32,726 nucleotides of DNA, taken from positions 1-32,726 of the IMG/VR virus record IMGVR_UViG_3300026510_000009; one strand, written 5' to 3'. The position numbers and the translations under genes are program-made. Below the pieces are notes generated by a model. The model saw nothing but the letters and a program-made list of their open reading frames with translations. It ran no database searches and was not told where the DNA came from. The first letter of the stretch is position 1; each line of letters opens with the position of its first letter. Positions 22,242 through 29,027 of the stretch are shown one piece after another. Source of the stretch: a virus.

Positions 22242-22693
22242 GTAAAGCAATAATTCAAGCCATTCAAACTAAAATACAAACCGTAACTGGTGTTAAATAT
22301 GTAGACGAAGATTGGGGACAATTAGACTATTACAGCCCTAATTTTCCTGTAAAGTTTCCGTGTGTATTAATTGATGTGGCAAACGCTAATTATAGTAATA
22401 TTGGTCAAGATAAACAGGCAACGCCAATAAATAGGCAACTAGCAGATGCAACCATAAGTTTAACTATTGCTAATTTAAAGCTAACAAATAGTAGTGGTAT
22501 TGCGCCACAATTTCAAAAAGATAATACGTGGAGCATACACGAGCTCATTGAGGAAATACACAAAGTAGTGCAAGGTTTTATAACTGCAGATAATGTTACG
22601 GGTCTAATTAGAGTAAGTATGAACAGAACCAAGCGTGATGATGGCGTTCAAGAATATACGGTAAGATATAGCGCCTCTATTCATAATGTGTAA
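22238..22693 (+). CDS. Tail terminator / Mu gp37-like protein
   Basis: 151 residues, last gene of the rightward operon. It has an alpha/beta layout with AIIQAIQTKIQTVTGVKYVD, FPVKFPCVLIDVANANYSNI, RQLADATISLTIANL and a closing EYTVRYSASI. These match Bacteroidota phage tail terminator-like proteins. It caps the tail tube where it meets the head. It is separated by 4 nt from the convergent minus-strand gene and no hairpin is present in the gap. Confidence 0.6.
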   Translation: MSKAIIQAIQTKIQTVTGVKYVDEDWGQLDYYSPNFPVKFPCVLIDVANANYSNIGQDKQATPINRQLADATISLTIANLKLTNSSGIAPQFQKDNTWSIHELIEEIHKVVQGFITADNVTGLIRVSMNRTKRDDGVQEYTVRYSASIHNV

Positions 22694-22697
22694 TTGA

Positions 22698-22940
22698 CTA
22701 AAACAATTTTAACGGCTTATCTTCTTGCTCTTTAATTTTATTGAGCTCTCTTTGTACTGGCGTTTCTAAAATGGTGTAAAGCGTGGTTCTGCTGATGTGA
22801 AAAGTAGGGTATATCCATTTACGCCATACTACGGTTGTAGGTATGTCTTCGGTTTTCTTTTCGTTATAAAGGTCGAGAATATCTTTATAGCGCAATAGCT
22901 TGTTTTTTAGTATTCCCCTTTGTCGTTGCGAGTTTGACAT
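22698..22940 (-). CDS. Small HTH-like protein with its own leaderless promoter, candidate regulator
   Basis: 80 residues from MSNSQRQRGILKNKLL; an in-frame extension upstream would overlap the promoter and is rejected. The segment VVWRKWIYPTFHISRTTLYT (about residues 38-57) reads as a helix-turn-helix. The ATG lies 4 nt past a near-consensus -7 box, so the mRNA would be leaderless. It sits after the terminator that closes the early operon and faces the rightward late operon, a position suited to a middle or late activator. That role is inference. Confidence 0.6.
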   Translation of the reverse strand: MSNSQRQRGILKNKLLRYKDILDLYNEKKTEDIPTTVVWRKWIYPTFHISRTTLYTILETPVQRELNKIKEQEDKPLKLF

Positions 22941-22944
22941 AAGG

Positions 22945-22975
22945 CAAAGGTAAAATGAAGTATTGGACTTTACAA
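22945..22975 (-). promoter_or_regulatory. Bacteroidota-type promoter TTG-N20-TACCTTTG
   Basis: On the minus strand TTG at 22975-22973, 20 nt, then TACCTTTG at 22952-22945, a full match to TAnnTTTG with standard spacing. The start codon ATG begins at 22940, about where transcription should start. Confidence 0.65.
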
Positions 22976-22993
22976 GATGAAATTTAAGGCATA

Positions 22994-23021
22994 AAAAAAC
23001 CACTCAATTGAGTGGTTTTTT
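22994..23021. terminator. 28-nt perfect palindromic terminator at the end of the early operon
   Basis: AAAAAACCACTCAA followed by its exact reverse complement, giving a strong stem ending in six T on either strand. It lies 4 nt past the stop of the last early gene and upstream of the promoter of the small HTH gene, so it would insulate the two. It can also act bidirectionally on late transcripts. Confidence 0.8.
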
Positions 23022-23025
23022 AGAA

Positions 23026-23280
23026 CTATAAAGGTTCATAATACTTAATGTATAATTTATCTAACAATTTATTAATATCTTTACCTTTATGCTGATAAAA
23101 CGATTTTTCTCTATTGATGCATTTAGCAAATTTAGACATCTCTTCATCTATTTTTTGCGAAAGATGAATTAAAGCCATTAATTTTCTATCTTCTGATTGA
23201 TTGCTATGTATTACTTTATCAATAGTGTCTAACTCACTTTTACTTGGCTGTATAAAACCTATGGTGTTACGTATGTTCAT
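23026..23280 (-). CDS. Early operon small protein, unknown
   Basis: 84 residues, helical and charged (SELDTIDKVIHSNQSEDRKL, QKIDEEMSKFAKCINREKSF), with no recognised domain. It is the last gene of the early operon, 1 nt after the stop of its neighbour and directly before the terminator. Confidence 0.65.
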   Translation of the reverse strand: MNIRNTIGFIQPSKSELDTIDKVIHSNQSEDRKLMALIHLSQKIDEEMSKFAKCINREKSFYQHKGKDINKLLDKLYIKYYEPL

Positions 23281-23281
23281 C

Positions 23282-23521
23282 TTAATTTTTTTTAGCGTTA
23301 ATATCTATTGCGTTACCGTGTGTATTACAAACTCTACAACTAATTAAGCGTTGTATAATAGTTTCGTTATCTACCAAAATTATGGCTTGGCGTTTTTCGT
23401 TAATTAAATGGTTACATTGTAATGTGGTACGTATGTACCAATTAAACTGCTGTTCTGCTTTAAACGCTTTGGCAAACCTTACCATATCGGTTTTGTTTTT
23501 GAAGTATTTTGTTGCTTTCAT
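23282..23521 (-). CDS. Early operon small protein with possible metal site
   Basis: 79 residues. CNHL at the centre and CRVCNTHGNAID near the C-terminus give three cysteines and two histidines that could bind zinc, although the spacing is not a standard zinc finger. It overlaps the preceding gene by 4 nt (ATGA). Function unknown. Confidence 0.6.
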   Translation of the reverse strand: MKATKYFKNKTDMVRFAKAFKAEQQFNWYIRTTLQCNHLINEKRQAIILVDNETIIQRLISCRVCNTHGNAIDINAKKN

Positions 23522-23748
23522 AATCCTAATTTTTTAATTAAACTTAAACGTAAATCTTTACTTTTAATAGTAGTAATTAAGGATAACACTTCAACCATAG
23601 TATCAATAGAAACTTTTACAAAATTGTTTTTTTGTCCATTTTTCATTAATTTTCTACTTATATCAAATCGGTTAATTGTGCCTAAAGTTTGAACTATATC
23701 CAACATTAAAGCAACTGAATATTTATATGTTATTATATCTGTTTTCAT
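23518..23748 (-). CDS. Early operon small protein, unknown
   Basis: 76 residues, helical with hydrophobic segments (YSVALMLDIVQTLGTI, MVEVLSLITTI), no membrane span strong enough to call. It overlaps neighbours by 4 nt on both sides, so it is translated as part of the KilA-N cluster. Function unknown. Confidence 0.6.
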   Translation of the reverse strand: MKTDIITYKYSVALMLDIVQTLGTINRFDISRKLMKNGQKNNFVKVSIDTMVEVLSLITTIKSKDLRLSLIKKLGL

Positions 23749-24362
23749 AGTTCTAATTTTAATTGGTTAGACTGGTTTTTATAGTCATAATAGCCTTTTA
23801 ATAGGTCTAAGTACTTACTTGTTATAAAGTTTCTTCCAAATAGTTTTCTAAATTGGTTTGGGTTTCTTTTACGGCGTAATGTGGCTTTTGGATATTTTAC
23901 ATTGCCTAGCTCTTTACAGGTCAAGCCATAAGGATATAATACTTCTCCATTATAAACCGTTGCTGGTATGCCGTATTTTTGTGGTAAGGCAATGGCTCTT
24001 TGAGTAATGAGTTCTTTTAACTTATCATTACAAGCAATATAAAACTCTGGGCTTAACCATTGTGCAAAGAGTAAAGCTACATCTTCGTGAAACCAAGTTC
24101 CTGGATTATTTCCTCCACGTTTAACTACTTGTAAATCAGCCAAACTCCATTTTCGCACTTTGGAAAGTGCTTTTACTAAATTTTTTGCCTGATCTGTTCT
24201 CAACCATTTAATTGGCTGTTGATTAAAAGGTTTCGCCATTTGTGTGGCGTTAATCATCATTTTACCATTGATTTCTTCAAAGGTAATGTTACTTCCGTGA
24301 AAGTTTAACACAGATAGTTGCTCATTCATACCTTGAGCTACGGTTTCTTTTTTTGCATTCAT
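23745..24362 (-). CDS. KilA-N domain protein
   Basis: 205 residues from MNAKKETVAQGMNEQL; a GTG at 24452 would add 30 residues and cannot be excluded. The KilA-N pattern is clear: INGKMMINATQMAKPFNQ, IKWLRTDQAKNLVKAL, GGNNPGTWFHEDVALLFAQW and LSPEFYIACNDKLKELI (about residues 30-130). A C-terminal half with YPYGLTCKELGN and a basic RRKRNPNQFRKLFGR follows, perhaps a second DNA-binding region. KilA-N proteins bind nucleic acid and often regulate phage development. It has its own promoter at 24516-24548. Confidence 0.8.
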   Translation of the reverse strand: MNAKKETVAQGMNEQLSVLNFHGSNITFEEINGKMMINATQMAKPFNQQPIKWLRTDQAKNLVKALSKVRKWSLADLQVVKRGGNNPGTWFHEDVALLFAQWLSPEFYIACNDKLKELITQRAIALPQKYGIPATVYNGEVLYPYGLTCKELGNVKYPKATLRRKRNPNQFRKLFGRNFITSKYLDLLKGYYDYKNQSNQLKLEL

Positions 24363-24515
24363 CTTATTTGATATTTTAATGTATGCGAGTTCGCCCTTAG
24401 GTGTATCAAACCACTTTAGAAGAGGAATAACAGCCTTGTCGGTACTGTTCACCGTAGCGAACTCTATTAGTAAAAAATTTTGTTTTAGAATTTCTTCTAA
24501 AGCGATTTGATACTA

Positions 24516-24548
24516 CAAACATACAAAATTATTTTTAAATGGTTTCAA
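24516..24548 (-). promoter_or_regulatory. Promoter of the KilA-N cluster (TTG-N22-TATGTTTG)
   Basis: On the minus strand TTG at 24548-24546, 22 nt, TATGTTTG at 24523-24516 (exact TAnnTTTG). It lies in a 135-nt gap after the preceding early gene. A small dyad CGGT-N7-ACCG at 24440-24454 follows in the leader and might be a regulatory site. Confidence 0.55.
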
Positions 24549-24587
24549 TTTTTATTAAAAACTAACTACAATAGCTAATAAACAGTA

Positions 24588-24794
24588 TTACAAATCCCTG
24601 CCACAATCAAGACAGGTTTCGTAACAGCCAAATACATCGCTAAAGTTTTGGGTTCTGTGCTTGTGTTGGCAGTTTTTTAATAGTGCCTTGTATTTTTCTT
24701 TTGAAATTTTAAATACTTTGAGCATTTTGTCTGGTGTTAATCCTGATTCTTGCAATTCTTTAATTATTTTGTTTGCTAATTGTTCTGTGGTCAT
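24588..24794 (-). CDS. Small zinc-ribbon-like protein
   Basis: 68 residues. The N-terminal half is helical with a potential HTH-like segment (GLTPDKMLKVFKISKEKYKA), and the C-terminal half has CQHKHR and CYETCLDCGRDL, four cysteines and two histidines consistent with a small zinc ribbon. It overlaps the upstream gene by 4 nt. Function unknown. Confidence 0.6.
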   Translation of the reverse strand: MTTEQLANKIIKELQESGLTPDKMLKVFKISKEKYKALLKNCQHKHRTQNFSDVFGCYETCLDCGRDL

Positions 24795-25495
24795 TTTAAA
24801 ATTGTTTTTCGTTTTTGTTTAAGTAACATTATATATTGTTTAAGCTTTTTATTTTTGTTCCAAGATACAATAGTATCTTCTAGCATTTGCCTGTCCATTG
24901 TTTTGCACATCGCCTCTATTTGTGCTTTTATTTCCCGTTTTTCTGCTAGTGCTTTTTGCTTTAACATGGTTTTTTTTACAAAGGCATCGCCGTTTAGTGT
25001 GCTTTGTTGTATAGCTTTTTCTTGTAGATAGGCGCGCTCTCTAACAATTGCTTTTTGTTCTAAGTATTTTGGCATCCATTCGCCAAATATTAAGTTAGAG
25101 TCAGGCGCTGATTTGCAAACGCCAAATTTTCCTGTTCTAGCAAGTTTAAAGAACAAAATAACATCGACAAGCGATTCGTGCTTAAAGTGCTCTAACGTAT
25201 CAACGGTAAGTATATCTAGCTGAGCATCGTCTAGCTTTGTGGCAAAACCAAATGCGCCTACGAAACGAGTTACTAACACTTTTGTTACACCAAATGCGAG
25301 CGTGCCTTTATCTTTGAAAACAGATCGCATTGGCGGCTCGCCAATAGTGTCTTTTAATGTAAGGTTCATTTCTTTTTGTACAATAATTGCAGGGCTTTTT
25401 GTAATTTGTTTACTAAAAGTTAAAACCTTTTCCCACCTCGCTTTGTACGGCTTTGCTAAATACTGCTGCTGTGTTGCTGCTATTGTTTTTGACAT
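24791..25495 (-). CDS. Phage early protein with helical C-terminus, DUF6633-like
   Basis: 234 residues. The centre (VDTLEHFKHESLVDVILFFK, RTGKFGV, then FGEWMPKYLEQKAIVRE) resembles Bacteroidota phage and plasmid proteins annotated as DUF6633-like. The last 70 residues are a lysine-rich coiled helix. Its start overlaps the previous gene by 83 nt in another frame; an ATG about 43 codons later would remove the overlap but cut into a conserved-looking start. A DNA replication or transposition role is only suggested by location. Confidence 0.55.
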   Translation of the reverse strand: MSKTIAATQQQYLAKPYKARWEKVLTFSKQITKSPAIIVQKEMNLTLKDTIGEPPMRSVFKDKGTLAFGVTKVLVTRFVGAFGFATKLDDAQLDILTVDTLEHFKHESLVDVILFFKLARTGKFGVCKSAPDSNLIFGEWMPKYLEQKAIVRERAYLQEKAIQQSTLNGDAFVKKTMLKQKALAEKREIKAQIEAMCKTMDRQMLEDTIVSWNKNKKLKQYIMLLKQKRKTILK

Positions 25496-25976
25496 TGTTT
25501 AGTAAAATATTTAGTTTTGAATTGATGTATTTTAAGTCTATTTTATTCTGGTGGAACTTGTCTAGCTTATCCCAATTACTCAATAGTGCTTGCCAAAGAG
25601 CCAGTGCATGTTCCTCGCTATCTGTTATACTTGTCATATAGCTTATTATTTGCTTTAGTGCGGCGCCATCTGCACCACTAAATTTAGGGGCAACACCAAG
25701 TAATGTGTTGCAAAAAGAAAACCAAGTGGCGTTAAACTCACCGTATAGTGTTTTTGGTTTTATTTGTGTAGCGATATAATCCACTCGGTTTTCAAATATG
25801 GATTTAAAGGCGCTAAAGTCGCTTTCTTTTGCTGGAATAACATTACCAATAGCGTTAAGCATTTCTTGAGTAAATACGCCACGCAAATGCTCCACACGTT
25901 TAAATTTTCCGTTACGGTAAGTTACTTTAAGCGTTGTGCTTGTTTTTAGTAGCGTTATATTGTAGTGGCTTGTCAT
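25413..25976 (-). CDS. Phage early protein, unknown
   Basis: 187 residues. The N-terminal 60 are beta-rich (YNITLLKTSTTLKVTYRNGK) and the rest helical with W-rich motifs (ALWQALLSNWDKLDKFHQNK) and KYINSKLNILLNN. It overlaps the next gene by 83 nt. I recognise the general pattern from Bacteroidota phage early regions but not a function. Confidence 0.6.
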   Translation of the reverse strand: MTSHYNITLLKTSTTLKVTYRNGKFKRVEHLRGVFTQEMLNAIGNVIPAKESDFSAFKSIFENRVDYIATQIKPKTLYGEFNATWFSFCNTLLGVAPKFSGADGAALKQIISYMTSITDSEEHALALWQALLSNWDKLDKFHQNKIDLKYINSKLNILLNNVKNNSSNTAAVFSKAVQSEVGKGFNF

Positions 25977-25980
25977 TGGG

Positions 25981-26367
25981 TTAATTCTTTGCTAAGTTAA
26001 TTTGATATCCACCTTTTTTGTTTTTCTCTTTAATATTAAACTGATAGGTGCTTTTGCTGTCCGCTTTAAGCTGAAAGCAGTTTACAAAGTATTCTGCTAG
26101 TGCTTTAGATGAAAAGCGTAAGCCTCTATCATCTTTGCCTTTTTGTTTTAACATAAAGGCGTCATCTTCATCATCTTTTAAAATGTAAGCTGTTTGTTCT
26201 TTAAAGTTAAATCCAAACATTACACCTTGATCACTTTTTAATCCTATTTTATCCACTACTTTGTAATTAAAAATAAAGCGATTTCCGTTTAGTTGTAGTG
26301 TTAAAATTGGCTTATGGCGGTTGCTTTTAGTGGTTCGTTTTACTATGATTAAATCTTCTATATTCAT
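25981..26367 (-). CDS. Phage early protein, unknown, beta-rich
   Basis: 128 residues. Alternating strands (KPILTLQLNGNRFIFNYKVV, VMFGFNFKEQTAYILKD), a central acidic turn DDEDD and a lysine-rich end (IKEKNKKGGYQINLAK). Size and pattern could fit a single-stranded DNA-binding or regulatory fold, but no diagnostic residues are visible. Preceded by a 41-aa ORF by one base. Confidence 0.55.
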   Translation of the reverse strand: MNIEDLIIVKRTTKSNRHKPILTLQLNGNRFIFNYKVVDKIGLKSDQGVMFGFNFKEQTAYILKDDEDDAFMLKQKGKDDRGLRFSSKALAEYFVNCFQLKADSKSTYQFNIKEKNKKGGYQINLAKN

Positions 26368-26368
26368 C

Positions 26369-26494
26369 TTAAAAATCGGTTTTATGGTTAAAAATATATC
26401 GTATCGGTTTCTTATTTATTGGAAATATGATCATTCCTATATGCCTTCTATTTTTAAATATTGGTTCTGAAAATTTACGTACGGATATCATCAT
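26369..26494 (-). CDS. 41-aa basic small protein
   Basis: MMISVRKFSEPIFKNRRHIG... is a basic, aromatic-rich 41-residue ORF. Its ATG directly follows the TGA of the zinc-ribbon gene and its stop is one base before the next ATG, so it exactly fills an otherwise empty 127-nt gap. No family recognised. It is too short to be certain, but the packing argues for translation. Confidence 0.45.
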   Translation of the reverse strand: MMISVRKFSEPIFKNRRHIGMIIFPINKKPIRYIFNHKTDF

Positions 26495-26632
26495 TCAGCA
26501 GTCTGTTTTAGGTTTAGTTAATATTTTTTTGCAGTCTAGGCACATTATTACTGTGGTCTCACATGTTACTATGCTTTCTATTACAACGAGAGCTTGGTTT
26601 TTGTGCTTGCACTTTTTTTTATTCTTTATCAT
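26495..26632 (-). CDS. 45-aa zinc-ribbon protein
   Basis: MIKNKKKCKHKNQALVVIES... with CKHK near the N-terminus, CLDCKK at residues 31-36 and a final Cys. The CxH...CxxC layout matches short zinc ribbons common in phage early regions. It overlaps the thioredoxin-like gene by 14 nt and is followed directly by the 41-aa ORF. Confidence 0.6.
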   Translation of the reverse strand: MIKNKKKCKHKNQALVVIESIVTCETTVIMCLDCKKILTKPKTDC

Positions 26633-26900
26633 TATGAATGTTTAGGTAAGCGGGTAGCCCGTTTATTCCTTTAAGCCAGTTTATTTCCTTTCCGTTTCGG
26701 TATTTTATTAGTATAGGTACTTCACTAATATTTAGCTTGAAGGCTATATCATATTCTTTGGAAATATCAAAGTACTTGATAGCCGTGTTTTTTAACGTTT
26801 TTTGTACCGCATCGCATCGTCTGTCTCCTGCGCGAACAAATAGCACAGTTCCTGTTCCGCCTGTTACCTCTTTTAGTTCTTTTTTGTCTATTGCAATCAT
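26619..26900 (-). CDS. Thioredoxin-fold protein lacking the CxxC pair
   Basis: 93 residues. TVLFVRAGDRRCDAVQ gives the first strand and an active-site-like turn with only one cysteine (residue 29, in place of CxxC). ISEVPILIKYRNGKEI supplies the cis-proline strand and the final hairpin, and KYFDISKEYDIAFKLN the intervening region, as in thioredoxins. It probably has no classical disulfide reductase activity, though a monothiol or polymerase-clamp role is possible. T7 uses host thioredoxin structurally. Function inferred from fold pattern only. Confidence 0.6.
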   Translation of the reverse strand: MIAIDKKELKEVTGGTGTVLFVRAGDRRCDAVQKTLKNTAIKYFDISKEYDIAFKLNISEVPILIKYRNGKEINWLKGINGLPAYLNIHNDKE

Positions 26901-26924
26901 ATTTAAAGTGTTTTTAAAATTGGT

Positions 26925-27362
26925 TTAAAATTTTGATTTCGAGATTCCCTCAAGTGCTGGTATGAGTTTTCTTGATATTTGTGCGGATGTCATTTTTTTT
27001 AGTGGAAGTCTTACTGGCGATTTTTTAGATTTTAAAAACTCACTAAGTCTTACTATGTCTGGAATATTTCGCTGTTGTTTTTCGCTCCATATTACCCACC
27101 CAATCTCTTGTATAAGGCTGAGCACTTTTCGGTGTGATGCATTTGAGCTATCAAAAAAGCCCCAATTATCATATTTTAATGGGTTTCCACCAAGCTTTAT
27201 TATCATATCATTTGCTTGAATATAGCTAAGGTCTTTGGTACTAGACTTTTTTTGATTTCCTGTAAATATTGATACAAAGGCTTGCTTTTCTGCTTTATCT
27301 GTTTTTATGTCATTTGGTAGCAGCATATGTATTACCTTTATTTGTTGGTCTGTTATTTTCAT
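26925..27362 (-). CDS. GemA (Mu gp16)-like regulatory protein
   Basis: 145 residues from MKITDQQIKVIHMLLP; an upstream in-frame ATG would translate through the hairpin at 27381-27417. The N-terminal ITDQQIKVIHMLL and the C-terminal SPVRLPLKKMTSAQISRKLI follow the GemA/gp16 pattern of Bacteroidota Mu-like phages, with KDLSYIQANDMIIKLGG in between. In Mu, GemA affects host gene expression and DNA topology. Assignment is from pattern and early-region location. Confidence 0.55.
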   Translation of the reverse strand: MKITDQQIKVIHMLLPNDIKTDKAEKQAFVSIFTGNQKKSSTKDLSYIQANDMIIKLGGNPLKYDNWGFFDSSNASHRKVLSLIQEIGWVIWSEKQQRNIPDIVRLSEFLKSKKSPVRLPLKKMTSAQISRKLIPALEGISKSKF

Positions 27363-27380
27363 TTTATACTTTGTTATTAA

Positions 27381-27417
27381 AATAAGTGGGCTATGGTCTA
27401 AGCATTGCCCACTTATT
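27381..27417 (-). promoter_or_regulatory. 11-bp perfect hairpin just before the GemA-like start codon
   Basis: AATAAGTGGGC (27381-27391) and GCCCACTTATT (27407-27417) are exact inverted repeats around a 15-base loop, in a 63-nt gap between two early genes. It ends 18 nt before the ATG. On the minus strand TTAATAA follows, a weak T-run. It may be an attenuator, an mRNA processing or stability element, or an operator. Confidence 0.55.
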
Positions 27418-27425
27418 GGGTACAA

Positions 27426-27590
27426 TTAAACAAGTTCTTCTCCTATTGCTTCTAGGTGATTTAAAAAATCACGTTTCTCTGATGGTGTAAGCTCCGTGTT
27501 GGCTATCCACTTACCGTTAGCATCTTTATAAACTATTTTTCCGTTTATACGTAAAGTGCTTTCGTCTATTTGTGTTATTCGTATTGCCAT
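27426..27590 (-). CDS. 54-aa conserved-looking early protein
   Basis: MAIRITQIDESTLRINGKIV, YKDANGKWI and ELTPSEKRDFLNHLEAIGEE form two beta strands and a helix. The ATG is 2 nt after the stop of the DUF3164 gene. Small proteins of this kind recur next to DUF3164 in Bacteroidota phages as far as I recall. Function unknown. Confidence 0.65.
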   Translation of the reverse strand: MAIRITQIDESTLRINGKIVYKDANGKWIANTELTPSEKRDFLNHLEAIGEELV

Positions 27591-27592
27591 AG

Positions 27593-28399
27593 TTATATAT
27601 TTATTTTTAGTTCTCTTGTGAAATTTACACTACTAATGGAAAGTGGAATGTTCACCTTTTCGCAGGCGTCATTTATAGTAGCAGCATCAATAAAATACAC
27701 CGATTTTATAGGCTTGTAAGCCTGTTGTATAATTTCCACCCCGTCACTAAACAATGGGCTGTTAAACTCACTGGCAAGATTCTGTAGCTCGATTACTCGG
27801 TTTGCTTTAAGATTTCCCTTTGCATCTTTTTTAAGTAAGTTATTTATAGCCTTTACCAGCTTTGCGGTTTTTTCGTTAGTAGCAAGTGATGCCATGAAGT
27901 CATTTATTTTAGCTATTCCTTCTACAACTGTGTCGTCCCATCCGTCTGTAACGCGATACCCTAGCGTGATAGTATCTCCGTTATCTAGGCTAAATGTATG
28001 CGTTTGTTGCTTTGCTTTAACACCGTATAGGTTTTGCTTCATTTCTACTAGCGCTATAAGCTGTTGGAATACCTCTGTTTTTACTTCAGCAAGCTTTTGA
28101 CTTACATGCTGCAGTAGTAGTATTGCATTAGGAAGCTCCTGTTGTACGAGCTCTTTATAGGCTTTACGATCTTCTTTTTTTGATTCTTTTCTTCTTAATA
28201 GCTCTGCTTTTAGCTCTTTGTCGCTTAAACTGTTTAAATCTACTGTTTCCATAATTTTGTTGTTATTTAATTGTTCTCTTAATTCTTTTATTTCTTTTAG
28301 CGTATTTTTATAGCTTATATGCCGCTTCGAGATACACTCTAAATAGTCCACTTTATCTGCTATTTGTTTTTTTAATGTTGCTTTTTGATGATTTTCCAT
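27593..28399 (-). CDS. DUF3164 family protein
   Basis: 268 residues. The family core starts around residue 50 (METVDLNSLSDKELKAELLR), then AYKELVQQELP, TFSLDNGDTITLGYR, GWDDTVVEGI, LLKKDAKGNLKANRVIEL and YKPIKSVYFIDA, ending IPLSISSVNFTRELK. These are the hallmarks of DUF3164 proteins of Mu-like phages, found in the early region near gam and gemA; their activity is unknown. The internal ATG at 28252-28250 could be the real start; the long form has 49 extra residues of coiled sequence and overlaps the previous gene by 28 nt. Confidence 0.75.
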   Translation of the reverse strand: MENHQKATLKKQIADKVDYLECISKRHISYKNTLKEIKELREQLNNNKIMETVDLNSLSDKELKAELLRRKESKKEDRKAYKELVQQELPNAILLLQHVSQKLAEVKTEVFQQLIALVEMKQNLYGVKAKQQTHTFSLDNGDTITLGYRVTDGWDDTVVEGIAKINDFMASLATNEKTAKLVKAINNLLKKDAKGNLKANRVIELQNLASEFNSPLFSDGVEIIQQAYKPIKSVYFIDAATINDACEKVNIPLSISSVNFTRELKINI

Positions 28400-28653
28400 G
28401 TTCCTGTTTTTTGGTTTAACTGTTCTTCTTGTAGCTCTGAATTGTATCTAACTATTGGTCTTTTCCAATTGATATCTTCTGTAAGCCTTACAATTCGTGT
28501 TATTTTAAGCCTTGTTTCTGTTGGTAATGCTATTTTTAAGTGTAGGTACTGATGCGCCAATATTGACTCTGATTTTGACAGTACAGTGTTGCTGACCTTC
28601 TTGCCGCGAGAGTAGCTAATAGCATCTAGTATATGATCACGTGATAAGTCCAT
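28372..28653 (-). CDS. Early operon small protein, unknown
   Basis: 93 residues, mixed helix and strand, with DLSRDHILDAISYSRGKKVS and IALPTETRLKITRIVRLTE. Adjacent to the previous gene without a gap. No recognised family. Confidence 0.6.
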   Translation of the reverse strand: MDLSRDHILDAISYSRGKKVSNTVLSKSESILAHQYLHLKIALPTETRLKITRIVRLTEDINWKRPIVRYNSELQEEQLNQKTGTWKIIKKQH

Positions 28654-29013
28654 TTAGTTTAAATTAAATTTTAGGTAAAGTAGGCTACTTGTTTTTTGTG
28701 TCCGCCTTACATTGTTAAGCAACTTTTTAGGATAAAGTTGATGTATTTTTTTTATCATTATAAGGTAAAGGCTAAACAGCTCTATTGTAGATTTTTTGGC
28801 AACATTTTCATTGGCAACACTTCTTATAAATTCTTCATCTATTAATTTTATCTGTACATTAAACCAATTATATAATGCTTGGTTGCTAACTAAATATTGT
28901 GCGTCTATATCTCCAAATCCATTTTTTAATGCCCACTCTAGAAATAGGTTGAATTTTAACATTTTCAAGTGGTCTGCTGTTCTGTCTACTAATTGTGGTA
29001 TGTATGTACTCAT
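28654..29013 (-). CDS. Early operon small protein, unknown
   Basis: 119 residues, helical (TADHLKMLKFNLFLEWALK, LFSLYLIMIKKIHQLYPKKL), ending with a short beta-rich SLLYLKFNLN. It abuts the next gene with no gap and lies 14 nt after the ATPase gene. The pattern is common in Bacteroidota Mu-like phages but unassigned. Confidence 0.6.
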   Translation of the reverse strand: MSTYIPQLVDRTADHLKMLKFNLFLEWALKNGFGDIDAQYLVSNQALYNWFNVQIKLIDEEFIRSVANENVAKKSTIELFSLYLIMIKKIHQLYPKKLLNNVRRTQKTSSLLYLKFNLN

Positions 29014-29027
29014 AATACTAATTGTTT

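Noticed and set aside
27363-27425. N-terminal extension of the GemA-like protein
   Set aside because: It would translate through a perfect 11-bp hairpin in a non-coding gap. The internal ATG gives the expected family start.
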